Shown here: in pieces, positions 13,591 to 25,415 of the stretch
Numbering within the stretch: the first letter of the stretch is position 1
Layout: each line of letters starts with the position of its first letter
Source: Oxyruncus cristatus
Taxonomy: Eukaryota > Chordata > Aves > Passeriformes > Cotingidae
Assembly (NCBI GenBank): GCA_013399855.1
Contig: VXAY01006800.1
Coordinates: 474,467-538,466 of the forward strand
DNA: 64,000 bases
Direction: 5' to 3'
Notes under the pieces: generated by a model
What the model saw: only the letters and a program-made list of their open reading frames with translations
Told to the model about the DNA's origin: nothing
Database searches by the model: none
Position numbers and translations under genes: made by a program

Positions 13591-16500
13591 GGTTTTGTGA
13601 ACTACTGTGTTAGGCAGAGACAATGTCGTATTCCTGCAGGTGTCCAAAATGTGCTGATTTTCCTCAAAAATAGAGTATTCCAGCCAGTACAAGAAGTGCA
13701 CTGTCAGTCTGAACACGATATCAGCTTGAGTCACTTCCTTGGAGAGATGATACTCCCTGAAGGAAACTGCTGTGGTGAATACACAATTTCTTCTAACGAA
13801 TTTTACAGCACGATTTAGATCAGCTGTTATACATCCTTAATATTTGTCCAAACACATAGTTCTTGCCCTTCAGTAGAAGGACAGAGAGACATCATGTAAA
13901 AGATCTGCCAAATGTAAAAAATCAAGTTCTGGGTTGTAAACTCTAAATTAAGAATCAACAATGTACTAGAGCATGTATTCAGCAGGACCAAGGAAAACTC
14001 AGGAGCTGTAAGTACTGCTGCAAATTTTTAAGTTTAAATTGGGAAAGAAAAATAAATTCTCATGTCTCCCTTGCAAGATAATCTCCACAGTAGTTATATT
14101 CACTACCTTTTTACAACATCCTCTCAAAGAAAGGATATAACATTTAAATAATTTATTTGTGCTTATTCTGAATGCTCTTTCAATCATTACTCTGCTTAGA
14201 AGAGTTCCTTCTCAGGGAAGCAAATACTTGTAAAAAGTACAGAAATCTATATAATTTGAAAAATGTAAAATATTTTTCTTTGCTTATTGAACTGTTACTG
14301 TCAGATTTATTTCTTTTTGCAGAAAGATGAACCTGTATATGAACTCAAATTCCATTTAACAATGGAGGGAAGGAAATATCTGTCATCTGAAACGCTCAGT
14401 TTGAGCCTTTAAATTATTCCCATCATCTGGAAAATAACTCTAAAATCCACAGACTGTTAGTAGAGTTTACTGTTGGAGTAGGAAATTGCTTTTGTCCTAC
14501 GAATCCGTTAAGCTCCTGGGTATTTACAGTCTTACCTCTTTCCTTACAGTTGTGACAGTGTGGGGCAATCAACAGAACAGTGTGACAAAGGAACAGGTGA
14601 ACCCAAACACTCGATTGATAATGGGCTGTGAGTTTAAGGTCGGCCCCATGTGAAAGTTCAAAGATTTTGGAGCAAATTCAGGGAATTTTTATATGTGACT
14701 TTCCCCCAGAAACAAAGGTTAGAACACTATCCTTCAGCTCTGTACCTAGTAAAGCTGACTGCTGTTTTCATTGTTACTGAGATTTGCTGCCTGACACTGT
14801 GAATAGGGAGTCTATATGAGTATGAAGGACTAGGAACAGTCTTATACAAAAGAACAGGTGGAGTCATAACTAGGGCAAATTTTTGAACGCAAGTTTTTGC
14901 TTGATACAACCTCCACTGCACAATCTGCAGACACTATGAAAGCTATAGACATCACGAAGAGCTCATGAGCTGTGGAAACACCCTTTTTATCAAAAGGATA
15001 TTGAGAGTGAAAAAGGGACAGAAAGAAAGGAATCTAAAAATATATATTAAACCAAGAAAATACTTCTTGTTCTTACTTCCCTCCTGTCTTCAAGTAATAA
15101 AAAAATGAAAACTCCAAGGCTGCTTTTGAAGCACTCTGCTGTATCCCTATGGTCTTAATTTGATTTGTCAATCATACGTTTTTCTGTAGCTGTAGTTTCT
15201 AGTTTTCTTGCATAATCTTAGCCAGAAGTCAGTTTTGCATTTTAACTATTCAATAATTCCTGAAACCACGTCTTTTCCAGTAGTTAAAAGGTACCTGTAA
15301 ACAATATTTTCCCTAATTTCCATAGATCATGGGAAAATCATCTGCAGATGTTAGAACTTCTTTCCATACAGGTTGTATTACTTGTTGCCCCCACATCATG
15401 TATAGGGATAAAAATGGGCTTTGCGTCTCTTTGGGGTATACACAACTTCAGAAAGACAATTGTATTTTTTATGTCAGTGTTAAATAGTGAGGGAATGACA
15501 ATACTGGTGGTGTTAAAAATTTGTATCTTTTGGGGGAAATGAACTTATCAACGATGTCACAGACTCCCTTTGAAAACTTTTCTGTACAGATGGAGATTGA
15601 TAGCTTTGTTTTTCATTTGTTGTTGTTCTTTATGGATTCTTTTCATAAGCTTTTCTATAATTTTCTGAAAAACGGATGAGCATTGTATGTATTTACCAAA
15701 ATGTAACTAATAGACTAGAATGCCAAAAATAATATTTATTCTTAATACAGAGGAATATTTGCTCTTAATACAGAGTACATCAAGTAAAACTTCACAAAAT
15801 CCCTAAAAATCTGGCTCTTTCTGTAACAGCTGCTCCAACTACACAAGAGAAAACCTATCAGTGTATTCAGCAGACTGGGATTATATGCCTCTGTATTTTC
15901 ATGCTGGCACCTCTCTTCTGCTTATTTAACTGCTTAAATCTGTGCTACATTCTTATTAATACGAAGGGCTTGAAAAATGTAGAAAATCCCATTTATACAA
16001 TTCAACATTTGGAACTGTAGACATGAACATACAGCTCCCACCAACACAAAAATGAAAGGAAAGTTTTTGATAAAAAAAAAAAAAAAAAAGAAAAGCTAAT
16101 GGCTTGGATACTTTTTCAGATATTTAAAGCAAAGATGTTATGACATGTGCTGATTACAGTGTGAATAATCTGATCCACTGTTTCATAAGCTAAAATTTTA
16201 ACACTGACAGTTTTTTGTGCAGTTCTATATCATGCACGATAGTTTCTTCTAAATAGCTCTTTGGAAACTTTTCCTAACTGAATAGGCAAAATCCTCATAG
16301 TGGTTAGTAGTCATCTGGCCTGCAGTTGCCCTTTACTTTAAGAGATGTTATCAGAAAGACAGTCATTCCAGTTGCCAGAATTTGCCTTTGGGGGTGTGCT
16401 TATGGACTCTATTGAATAAAACAGGAACTGCATTTAAGAGAAGATGTCTTTCGTCATATTGCAAAATTAGGCTACAACTATTCCATGAAATCCCAGCACT

Positions 16501-19500
16501 TCTGTAAATACACATTCTTACATTGTAGAATCTTTTTAAATATTTTCTTCCAATTAAATGGTACGGATTAAAGGGCAGACTTCTTATAGGTAAGATTTCA
16601 GCCTAAGTAAGTATAAAATACCATTATCAACTTTCATATATTCATATTTTCCAAATCTCCCTCATATTTTCCAAAGTCACACAATCAAATCAAGTCTAAT
16701 CTACTTTGTTCATGTCCATCCATTATCCCTAGAATGAGAAAATACTTAGAAATTGCCTTTGTCTTTCAACCATGAAATGTTTCCTTGGCAAGTCAGTTTA
16801 GTTTATTTTTTAATACTGTCACTATCTACCTATTTCATTCTTCTCTGGTAGGGATTAATCAAACTCAACTTAATAAAAACGTATCTTTCCACATGGTTTC
16901 CCTAAAGCATTCATACAGAGTACAATCTCTTTTGAAACCACTTTTTAAAAGTTTACATCTTTTCAGAGGTTTATGATATAAAGCTTTTTCTTTTGCAGAG
17001 CAGAGATTAAATGTTCTGATAGAAACTCAGCAGAAGCCAGGAGATATTCCTTTCTGAGACAAAATGCAATTGATTACTTCACTGATCATATCACACCTCG
17101 CTGTGGGAAGCTGCAGCTCCTTTCTCAAAAGTAGTTGACTATTTAGTTGAGTCAGAAGCTCAAAGCAGCACCTTCCCATACACGCCTGCATTCAGTACTT
17201 CATCTTTCCAGCTTTTGACCTGGTCTGGGCCCTGTGTACCTCTGAACATCTGTGACTGTATTGAGTCTATTTATCTTGACTATTTTCACAGTATCTGTGC
17301 AAAGAAGCGTGTTTAGCATTCTCCAGAAATGTCCCAAGTAAACCAAAGACAGTTTCAGGATTTTTTTTTCCCATGAATTAAAATTTTCGATGAACAATAA
17401 TTTATCATGTACCTTTTATTGAAAGATAAGTTATTTGCAGCATAAATTGAGAAGTAATTCTGAAATCATTAAAATGAGTTGAAAAATAAACTTTACTACA
17501 AGTGTTTGAATTACCCTCAGTATACAAAAAAAATTCTGCAAAATTGTTCATGTAAGTGATCACTCATAAAACAATGTCAGAGCTTAATAACGTAACGCAC
17601 TACTTAACACATGAAATCATCCTCTTTTTACTGCTCCTTAAAGGTTAATTAAGTTAATTTTGTTTGTTACTTTATGATGGCATTCCATCAGCCTATTAGG
17701 GTTTATTTTCATTTCAGGTGTGTTACATCTTTCTATCCATCCACCAAATTTTTTTGTGAGGTTAGTTGTCTGATTGCAATTCAATTATTGCATCAGGACA
17801 ACAATGTTATATCTAGCTCATACTAACAGTTTTAGGGTAAGCTGAGGTGCTCAATACAACCTGCACAAGAAAGAGAAACGAAGTCTCTTTGTCTGTAATT
17901 ATCTGTCACTTTAATGAAAGAATATTTAAAAATGTTTAAGATTTCAGAATTTTTACTACATCTACATTAAATCCGTTTTTGACATTTAATTCTTAAAAAA
18001 TATGGTGTCAGGGGCTGAGGGGACATTGGTTTTGTATACTATGTTTCCAGGACATTCTTCAGGAAGGTAATGGCTAAGACAAAATCCTCTTTTCCTCATT
18101 CATCCTCATCAAATTTAAATGAGAAATTTTTGACAGGTTTCAGAGACCTCAGGAAATAAAATTCACAATAAATGGAGTAATAGAAATAGGAGGAGCAAAA
18201 TGGTTCTCTAGAAATGCTCTAGAAAAAAAAAGTTTGATATTTGGGTCATTTTGAAGACTGGATGGATACTGAAAGAAGAGTTTCCTTTGAACAAATAGTT
18301 ATCTGACCTAATTTTGGCTTCTGGGGCTGTCACAGCAAACAGAAACTCCTGTATATTTTGCAGTGCTAAAATGCCTCTTCTGAGGCACCATTGTTGGAGT
18401 CCAATATCCCAAAAGGCCAGAACGTGAGCTCCTGAGCCATCTATGACATTTTTTTATATGAGAATATGTTATCTTGTCTATATTAAGAGAAAAAAATCTG
18501 CACTGAAATTTTTATTCCAGTGCAGTGTATTCCCCTCCAATAGAAATTAAGTTGCTTTTGCAAGTTGAGCACTTTCTTTGGGAATGGACTCTGGGCACTA
18601 CAGAACAGCAAAGGATGGGGCTGAGCTTCATCTTCCGTCCTTTCGTGCTGTCACAGAACACAATGTCTTTAACAGGCAATCCAGATAAGTAACCTTAAGC
18701 ATTTGCATTTGGGGGGAAGGTTTCCAAGCTCCCACAGCTCTAGTCAGCCACAGCTCATTGCTCCTAACCTTGTTTTCTCTTTCAGGATGGATTTTATCAA
18801 GCCTCCCGCTTATTTCACAGCCCACATGCTTTGCCAGCTGTCCTTGCATAATGCAAAACTCAAGGCTGTTACCTATTCAAGAATCAAAGCATCCTTTGAA
18901 CATAGCCCTTAGAGAAGCCCCTTCTGCGAACTTTTAAGATAAGCATTAACCATAAATAGTAGAGATAATCTAAGAAACTTATCTTTTTTTTTCTTTTTCT
19001 TTTTTTTTTAATGCTCAAACCAACCCAAGTACATGTATATAGCTCTGAAGGCAAATCACCTTCTGCCAATGGCACGTTTCAGTTGGAAGGACTCTTGAGA
19101 GTTGTTCATGCTTGGGGTCCCTAATAGTCTCTTCTGTCAGAAGAAAATTGGGTTCCTAGTAAAATGTTTGCTCTAAAACTGCATAAAAACTAATGACTGT
19201 GTCAAGCTATGTACATTGCCGGAAGCTGCAGTCTGCTAGGAGAATTGCTTCTATTTGGAGTTTTGATATTATCATGCTGTCAAGGGCCTCACATTGGCGT
19301 TTGGCAGCCAGGACAATGAGTTCATTGCACTTTTTATTGCAGAAAACCTTAAAGCCAGCCTGCAGCTCGGTCCCCAGTGGAAGATGATAATTTTAACAAT
19401 GATGCTCATCCTGAAATTTTCTAATCAAAAAAGTTTAGCTTCATCAAGTTGCTAAATGCCCTTCAAACGTGGGTGTGACCATTCAGAACACACAGAGCAG

Positions 19501-19914
19501 GTGGTTATTGCTTGTGTTGCTTCTGAAATATGGGTCATGTAGTGTAAGTTGGGACAAAAATGTAGCAAAACTGCCTTATAAGTCAAATATTACAAGAGAG
19601 CTGGAGAAAATTCCCCCACAAAAAAAAATAAAAGCCAAAACATAAATCAAATCCTCGGCTCCAGCAACAATAAATGGTTACACTGAGGCATCCACTTCTT
19701 TCCTTATAAAGAAACGCTGTTAGAGAAAAATGCTGGTCTGAAAGGAGTGATACCAAGAGAAAGCAAGAGTTTAGGGGAGGCACCACTTTGGTCTCTTTTA
19801 TATTAAAAATAAACTACATTTTTTTCTCACATCAACAATAACTGCCTGTAAAACACCTGTAAAACAGAAACATTAACTTCTAGCTGTCACATTTCTAGTT
19901 CTATATCAAGACCA
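13591..19914. other. AT-rich non-coding stretch, no gene recognised
   Basis: Unique AT-rich sequence with an 18-base A run at 16072-16089 and a pyrimidine-rich stretch near 18980-19010. I found no protein-coding exon, tRNA or repeat that I can name. The segments at about 17640-17800 and 19190-19340 are of higher complexity and contain homeodomain-type TAATTA or TTAATTAA words. They could be conserved non-coding elements, but I cannot show this from a single sequence. Confidence 0.65.
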
Positions 19915-20139
19915 GACCTTTCCATGGGCACCTGGTGCCAGGGCACTGTGGGGGCTGGCAGACCCCTGGGCTGGAGGGTGGCTGGGGCTTCTGGGGGCAG
20001 CACAGTCTGGAGCAGAGAGGGTCAGAGGGGATGCCAAGACAGCTGTATATGCAGGTTTCAGGCATCTCCCTGGGAATGGGACATTGGCCTGGCCCACGGC
20101 TGGGCAGGGTAGGGCTGTGACAAGGCTGGAGATGGCATC
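19915..20139. other. GC-rich island with a G-quadruplex motif, origin unknown
   Basis: About 225 bases of strikingly G-rich plus-strand sequence in an otherwise AT-rich setting, abutting the CR1 fragment on its right. Positions 19968-19997 hold four G-runs of three or more bases separated by 5-6 bases, the pattern of a canonical G-quadruplex. The open frames on both strands simply reflect the lack of AT-rich stop codons. It could be part of a composite retroelement, an unrecognised internal piece of a repeat, or a local duplication. Confidence 0.6.
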
Positions 20140-20390
20140 CTGTGATCCTTCCACTAGAGCAGGTTGCTCCAAGACATGTCCAACCTGGCCTTGAACAGTT
20201 CTAGGAATGAGGCAACCACAAGTCCTCTGGCAACCATAACAAGGCAACCTGTTCCAGTGTCTCATCACCCTCAGAATTTCTTCCTAACATCTAATCTAAA
20301 CTTACCCTCTTTCAGTTTGAAGACATTCCCCGTTGTCCTGTCGCTACATGCCCTTGTGAAAAGTCTTTCTCCAGCTCTCTTTTTTGTCTG
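20140..20390 (-). mobile_element. CR1 LINE fragment
   Basis: On the plus strand this reads as the reverse complement of a CR1 3' region. It has 'ccactagagcaggttgctcc', then 'caacctggccttgaaca', 'caacctgttccagtgtctca', 'ttcttcctaacatctaatct' and 'ctttcagtttgaagacattc'. The order and spacing match the CR1 fragment at 40690-41080. The terminal octamers expected at its left end are absent, replaced by the GC-rich island. The copy is therefore truncated at both ends or was interrupted there. Confidence 0.88.
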
Positions 20391-23217
20391 AATTAACATT
20401 TTGGAAGAAAAAACTTTGCCTTTCTGTCCTCTGAATTGGTCTAGAGAGGCTCTTTAAGTTGTGTCTCTTATAGGCTAGGGCAGCACTGTCAATATTGATT
20501 GTAGAAGTCCTAACTCTGTGTCTTCTCCCTCAAGGTTCAAGTCTTTGGAAATGTTTCTCCTTTTCCACTGGACTAATTCTGAATCAGAAAAATAACTTTC
20601 GTGAAACGGAAATTCAACACACTGTTATAGTGCATGTCTGTAAAGAATAACCAAGTTATGTAGGTAATCACAATTTAGGGAGTAAAATACTGAATGCTGG
20701 TGCTGCTTCAGAGTTGAAGAACATGGTGTTCAAAAAAATAGAGAAACAGTAATGCCTGATATTCCCTTAAGAGCCATCATTCCCTTCTTAGAGGATTTCC
20801 CTGAGGTTTACAGCCATCTAGCAATATTACTTCACTTCTCTGCATTGAATTAGGCCCAAGGACAGCCATAAAACTGAAGCTGATGAAACCGAGTTCACTG
20901 AAAGGTAAAGTAAGTTTTCACATGCCTTTACCTTTTCTAGTTTTTGCCCCATTTCTTGCTTTGCACATTCAACAGGTTATTGACATTGATAAACAACATA
21001 AAAATGGAGATTAGTGTTTGTGATGCATTAAGTAAGAAAAGGAAGAATTTATCCTGTGTTTTTAAGGCATCTCTCAGAATGTACCACACAAACAAAAATA
21101 TAATTTTTGCCCATCAGCCTTGAACCCCTTAATTATAAATGATGCAACAATTTAAAGCCCAAGCTGATGGATTCTTTTCTATTACTCCATGCTGTCGCAT
21201 GAATAATTTTGATCTTATTGACATAATGGAAGTTTTGTTGTTAATTACAGTGAGGCTAAGATTACACTCTAGAATTGACAGCAAACCTGAGCACCACCCG
21301 GCACCAAGGCGGGATCCTTTGCTCCCCACAGCCACCTTGAGCTCTGCAGCTCAAGTGCCACAGGCCATGAGCCGGGTAACCAGTGGCATATGGAGGTGTC
21401 TTAAGCATGGTTTGTGTTCCTGGCTCAGAGTCAGGCTGAAATTGCTGCCAAACCGCAGAAAGTGCGCATGTGTCATTTGTGTGCTTGGAACGGGAAAGGA
21501 GAAGGATCTGGCACAGAACTCAAGGCACCGCAGGCTCGAGCTAATAACATTGTATCCTCAGGTTAGGGACGAGATCCAGACAGGCACTTATAACACTAAT
21601 ATGTAGCTTGGGTGGAATATAGGCTCTGGAGTCCAAGTGGTTAGGACCTGCTGCAGGAAAGGGAATCCAATGCTCAGTACAACCATTTCTACACTTTACA
21701 AACTTTGTCTGGTGATGCTTTAACACAGAGTTTATGAATAGCACCTTAGTGCTCACACCTCTCCTCAGAGAGTGTTCTGAATTCAGCTCCTCTGTTTTGA
21801 TTTCTCATGTTCGAACATGGTGAGATTCTCAGCAGAGTTGTCCCTCTTCAAGAAATAATCTTTCAGCTTTGGCTCTTACCTGCTGGTTAGTAGATTTTCT
21901 TAGGATGGAAAAGATTTAACTTGGAAATTTGCCACATCAAACTCTTAGTATCTAGGTAAAAAATCTTAAAAACTTAGGACCATTACACAAGTTTGTAGAG
22001 GTCAGTGACTTATTTGAAAAGTCTGACATACACCTGTTGTGTAACTATAAAAAGCAATGCACCCACTGAAGTGTTGAATGGTTTTGTACAGCATGGCCTA
22101 TGGGGTGGCTCAGGTGTTTCTTGCTCAGAATATTGACTATATTAACCCAGCACTCTTTCTGTACAGTGTATAAGACATACAAACGCTCAAGTTAATACCA
22201 ATAATGCTACACAGTAAGCCAGTGACCTGCAGTGGCACCACAGTAATGCTTAAATGCTTTATCAGTGTGAGTCCAATTACACTCTGTCCAATTTCTTATA
22301 TCTTAGCTGCTTTTCCCATACACCTTTTTGGCAATCAAAATTTTGCATAAATATCAACTTATCTGAGATCCTTTTGACCAGTGACCGTAATCAATTTAAA
22401 AGACAGATTGTTTCTTATGGTGTGGTCATACCCTGTCTAATTGCATTCAATCATACAAAAAAAACTGGAAAAGAAAAAGAACAAAAAAATCACTGTGTAT
22501 GCAGGTGAGTTATTGGGGTTCAGCATTAATAATTTTAATATGAAATTCAATAATTAGAGCATCGTATTATGCACATGGTTTAACACTAAATCCCAGAAGC
22601 AAGTAACTGGGTTTTATCAAGTCAAAACAATACACTTGCCACAGTCCTAAGCACTACTATGAAACTGTGTTTTTCCTTTCAGAAAACATTATATGCTCAG
22701 TATGTACTCAAAAGTTGGGCAACTTGGATGATTCCCTTGCATTAAAAAACATAGAAAAGTATGAAAAGAAAAAGCAGATGGTCTTTTTTATTATTGGATC
22801 AGATTTAGAAATGGAAAGCAGGAAAGCTGATACACGTCTGGAGAACAAGATCAAAACTGAAGCTTTCAGACTCTACATATCCTTGTTTAATGAATTAATA
22901 TTGCATAACCTGAAAGTTCATCCATTATTAAAAGTCTTAGTGGAAAAATAAGTTTAAAAATCTAATATGTAAACATAATTTTGCCTTGCTCTATAAAATG
23001 GAGATTGCCTTTCTGTCTTGAAACACATGACAAAAACTTCACCATCTGGCAACTTCTATGCTATAACTTGACATTGTAGCTATTTTTTATGCTACAACTT
23101 GACACTGTAACTTTTAAGCCATACTCTTGAATTTATTTCTAATATTGAAAAATTTGATAAATCAAATATTATGCATTAAAATGACCTAAGATTGTTAAAT
23201 TAAACAAGAAACCCAAA
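20391..23217. other. Non-coding stretch, no gene recognised
   Basis: Mostly AT-rich. The segment at about 21120-21260 is of high complexity and contains TTAATTA and TTAATTAC words. It is followed at 21285-21560 by moderately GC-rich sequence, which together create a 155-codon plus-strand open frame at 21139-21606. That frame has no recognisable domain and an unremarkable composition, so I do not call it a gene. A 31-base period duplication (about 23058-23112, 'atgcta.aacttgaca') lies near the right end. Confidence 0.6.
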
Positions 23218-23341
23218 CCAACCAACCAACCAACCAACCAACCAACCAACCAACCAACCAACCAACCAACCAACCAACCAACCAACCAACCAACCAACCA
23301 ACCAACCAACCAACCAACCAACCAACCAACCAACCAACCAA
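23218..23341. repeat. Perfect CCAA tetranucleotide array, 31 copies
   Basis: An uninterrupted CCAA (TTGG on minus) array of about 124 bases. On the minus strand it reads as an endless WLVG peptide in two frames. This explains the 192-codon open frame at 23200-23778, which is not a gene. No interruptions are visible, which suggests a recent expansion and probable length variation. Confidence 0.98.
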
Positions 23342-23394
23342 ACAAAAAAAACCACACAAAAAAAAAAAAAAAAAAAGGAGAGAAAAAAAAAAAG
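23342..23394. repeat. A-rich low-complexity tract next to the CCAA array
   Basis: A run of A bases with scattered C and G directly follows the tetranucleotide array. The pair may derive from the A-rich end of a retroposed sequence, but no body of such an element is recognisable on either side. Confidence 0.9.
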
Positions 23395-23443
23395 GTGGGA
23401 AGTGAAAAAGATGTGAAGCCAGGTCTTCAGTGCTGAATCATTT

Positions 23444-23473
23444 AAAATTGATCTGTCCACACAGATCAATTTT
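23444..23473. repeat. Perfect 13-bp inverted repeat, 4-base loop
   Basis: Arms 23444-23456 and 23461-23473 are exact reverse complements around the loop CCAC. The hairpin could form in either strand of DNA or in RNA. No terminator or known protein site is implied by the sequence. Confidence 0.9.
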
Positions 23474-24507
23474 CCATATTTAAGAAGGGAAATCCAAGAG
23501 TGAGTCAACATGCAAATCATCAACCTGTCTTTAACAAAATAAATTAATCCATCTGCAAATATCTCTATGTGACTGAAAATTACTTTATCGATGGCACATG
23601 CACCTGAGTTTACGACTGTCTTCTGGAAGCAAACACAGGGTTGGGTGGTTTGGACTGCAGATTCATTCTGCTGTGGTACAAGGAAACAGGTGAGACAGTA
23701 TTTGTCACAAGAACTCCTGAACTCCTGGGGGTAATGTTCGATTTCAAGTGCTGAAATGGTTCCACTGATTTTTGCCAAGTGTCACTATGGAGCAAAGCAT
23801 TCATCATCTGCAGAGAATCCAGAGTAAGTTTTCAACTTCAGAATATGGTGATTCAGTTGTAAATTTAATGTAGGATAATCTACAAACAACCCTTATGGTT
23901 TTTTGTTTCGTTATTCTCTAGATCATGGCATTGTGTAATCTCCTCTAGGGGCAATCATTATCTCATTACTCCTAAATAAATTAGTGTAATGTAGCTGATT
24001 TTTATCAGCTAGGTGTCTGGTTTGCCTGGTTTCCAGCAGTTTAACTGAGACTAGTTTGACTTGTCTAGTGGAATTATTTCCCATTAAAACACATTTTAAA
24101 GAAAAGCTAGACTACTGACTTTCATGCTGTCATCTTTCACAAACCTGTCCCTTGAGATTTCAGCTGTGAAGATCAGTCACTATCTTGAAGGTTAAATACG
24201 ACACATAACTGTCTTGTGAAGTCTGATAGGCTCCAGATGCGAAGTGAGCTCAGTGCATGCCTGCTAATGAAAACTTTCTCCTTCACTGACAAATTTGGAT
24301 GCTTTTGTGCTTTTAACAACAGCTTGCACAGCACATCCATTGCAGCAAAATCTGGTGTGGAACTGTGTTCGGCAGGAAGTTTCTCCCCTCTCTCTCTTCT
24401 CTCCCACCAAACCTCCTGAGTGTTTTGCCTGGCATCTGGTTCCTCCGTGATTTCCTATGCAAGTCCTGCATTTCTTACCCAGGACCAGGTCTGCTGCGGT
24501 ATCACTG
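23474..24507. other. Non-coding stretch, no gene recognised
   Basis: AT-rich unique sequence between the hairpin and the LTR-like block. Nothing recognisable in it. Open frames are short and overlapping. Confidence 0.65.
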
Positions 24508-25415
24508 TGTGCTGGTTTAAAGGCAAACTGTCAGGGGAAATTAACCCAACTCAAAAGAGATTATAAGTCAGAATTACAATTTAATAAAAATGATACAATA
24601 AATACAATTATACGTAGGAACAATTGGTTTTAATCCACAAAAACCCAGATGAATAACCCGGCACCCTGGGGCACAAATGGAGTGGTGTTCGTTGGCCCCC
24701 ATGCTGAGCCCCACGTGGGACCCTTGAGTCCAAAAGTAAAAGGAGAGGAAAAACCTGTTGGTGCGAGTGATGGTCGTGGTCTGCTTGAGAGTGATGGTCT
24801 CAGTCCGGTTGAGAGAAGTCTGGTCGCAGTCTGGTCAAGGTTTTTGTCCACCTCTGGATCCCACAAGTGGTACCAGAAGTCCCAAGACCCCAAAATTATG
24901 TACACTCGTGTTCGGGCAGGAATGCCCAGCATCTCCCCCAGGTCGGGGAGTTCCACAGTGGGTGATTGAGACTCTTGGGTGTGAGGACAGGAATATCCTT
25001 CTATCTCACACACGTCTTAACACCCAGCTGATAGCCTGAGGGGTCAGGTGTGCTCTGGGCAGCTGCTGCAGATAGTCTGTTGTTAACAGTTCCTGGGAAA
25101 TGACATGGAGGGTGTAGAATACACAGTTTGGGTTATACCCACACAGTGATGAACTGGTGCCAGCTGCTCTAGCTAGGACACACGGACACACTGACAGCAC
25201 TCAGTTGTGTCTGCACAGCACATGAGATCTGCACGGGGCCATTCTCTACCCAGCTGCCACCGCCTGGCCTGTTCCTCCGCTATTATGCTCTCAGCTCCAG
25301 GTCACAGTGGGTACTTGCAAACCTCTTAGTGGGAATTGGTCCTGATCTCTGTTAATTTCCAAGCCATGTCCCATCGGTCCAGCTCGCTCAGATCGGGACC
25401 AGGCTAGAGACCATT
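24508..25415. mobile_element. Probable LTR retroelement-derived block (solo LTR or LTR plus fragment)
   Basis: The block begins TGTGCTGGTTTAAAGG, which fits the TG start of a retroviral-type LTR and resembles LTR starts I associate with avian endogenous retroviruses. An A/T-rich zone with ATAAAA and AATAAA words follows (24580-24605), then about 750 bases that are distinctly richer in GC and CpG than the flanks. It contains short internal repeats such as 'gagtgatggtc' (twice) and several 'gtctggtc'-type words at about 24765-24840. No gag, pol or env frame is visible. A candidate 5-base direct repeat CACTG occurs at 24503-24507 and at 25189-25193, just after a CA dinucleotide. That would define a 681-base LTR (24508-25188), leaving the rest unexplained. 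Orientation and right boundary are uncertain. Confidence 0.5.

Noticed and set aside
19915..20139. G-rich island as a CpG-island promoter
   Set aside because: High G and C but almost no CpG dinucleotides and only about 225 bases long.
21139..21606. 155-codon plus-strand open frame
   Set aside because: No recognisable domain, a minus-strand frame overlaps it, and its length is explained by a GC-richer stretch with few stop codons.
22667..22951. 94-codon frame preceded by a pyrimidine tract and CAG, like a terminal exon
   Set aside because: Composition is simply lysine-rich from AT-rich DNA, no domain is seen and no partner exon is recognisable.
23200..23778. 192-codon minus-strand open frame with WLVG repeats
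   Set aside because: It is the translation of the CCAA array plus flanking low-complexity sequence. The array reads open in more than one frame.
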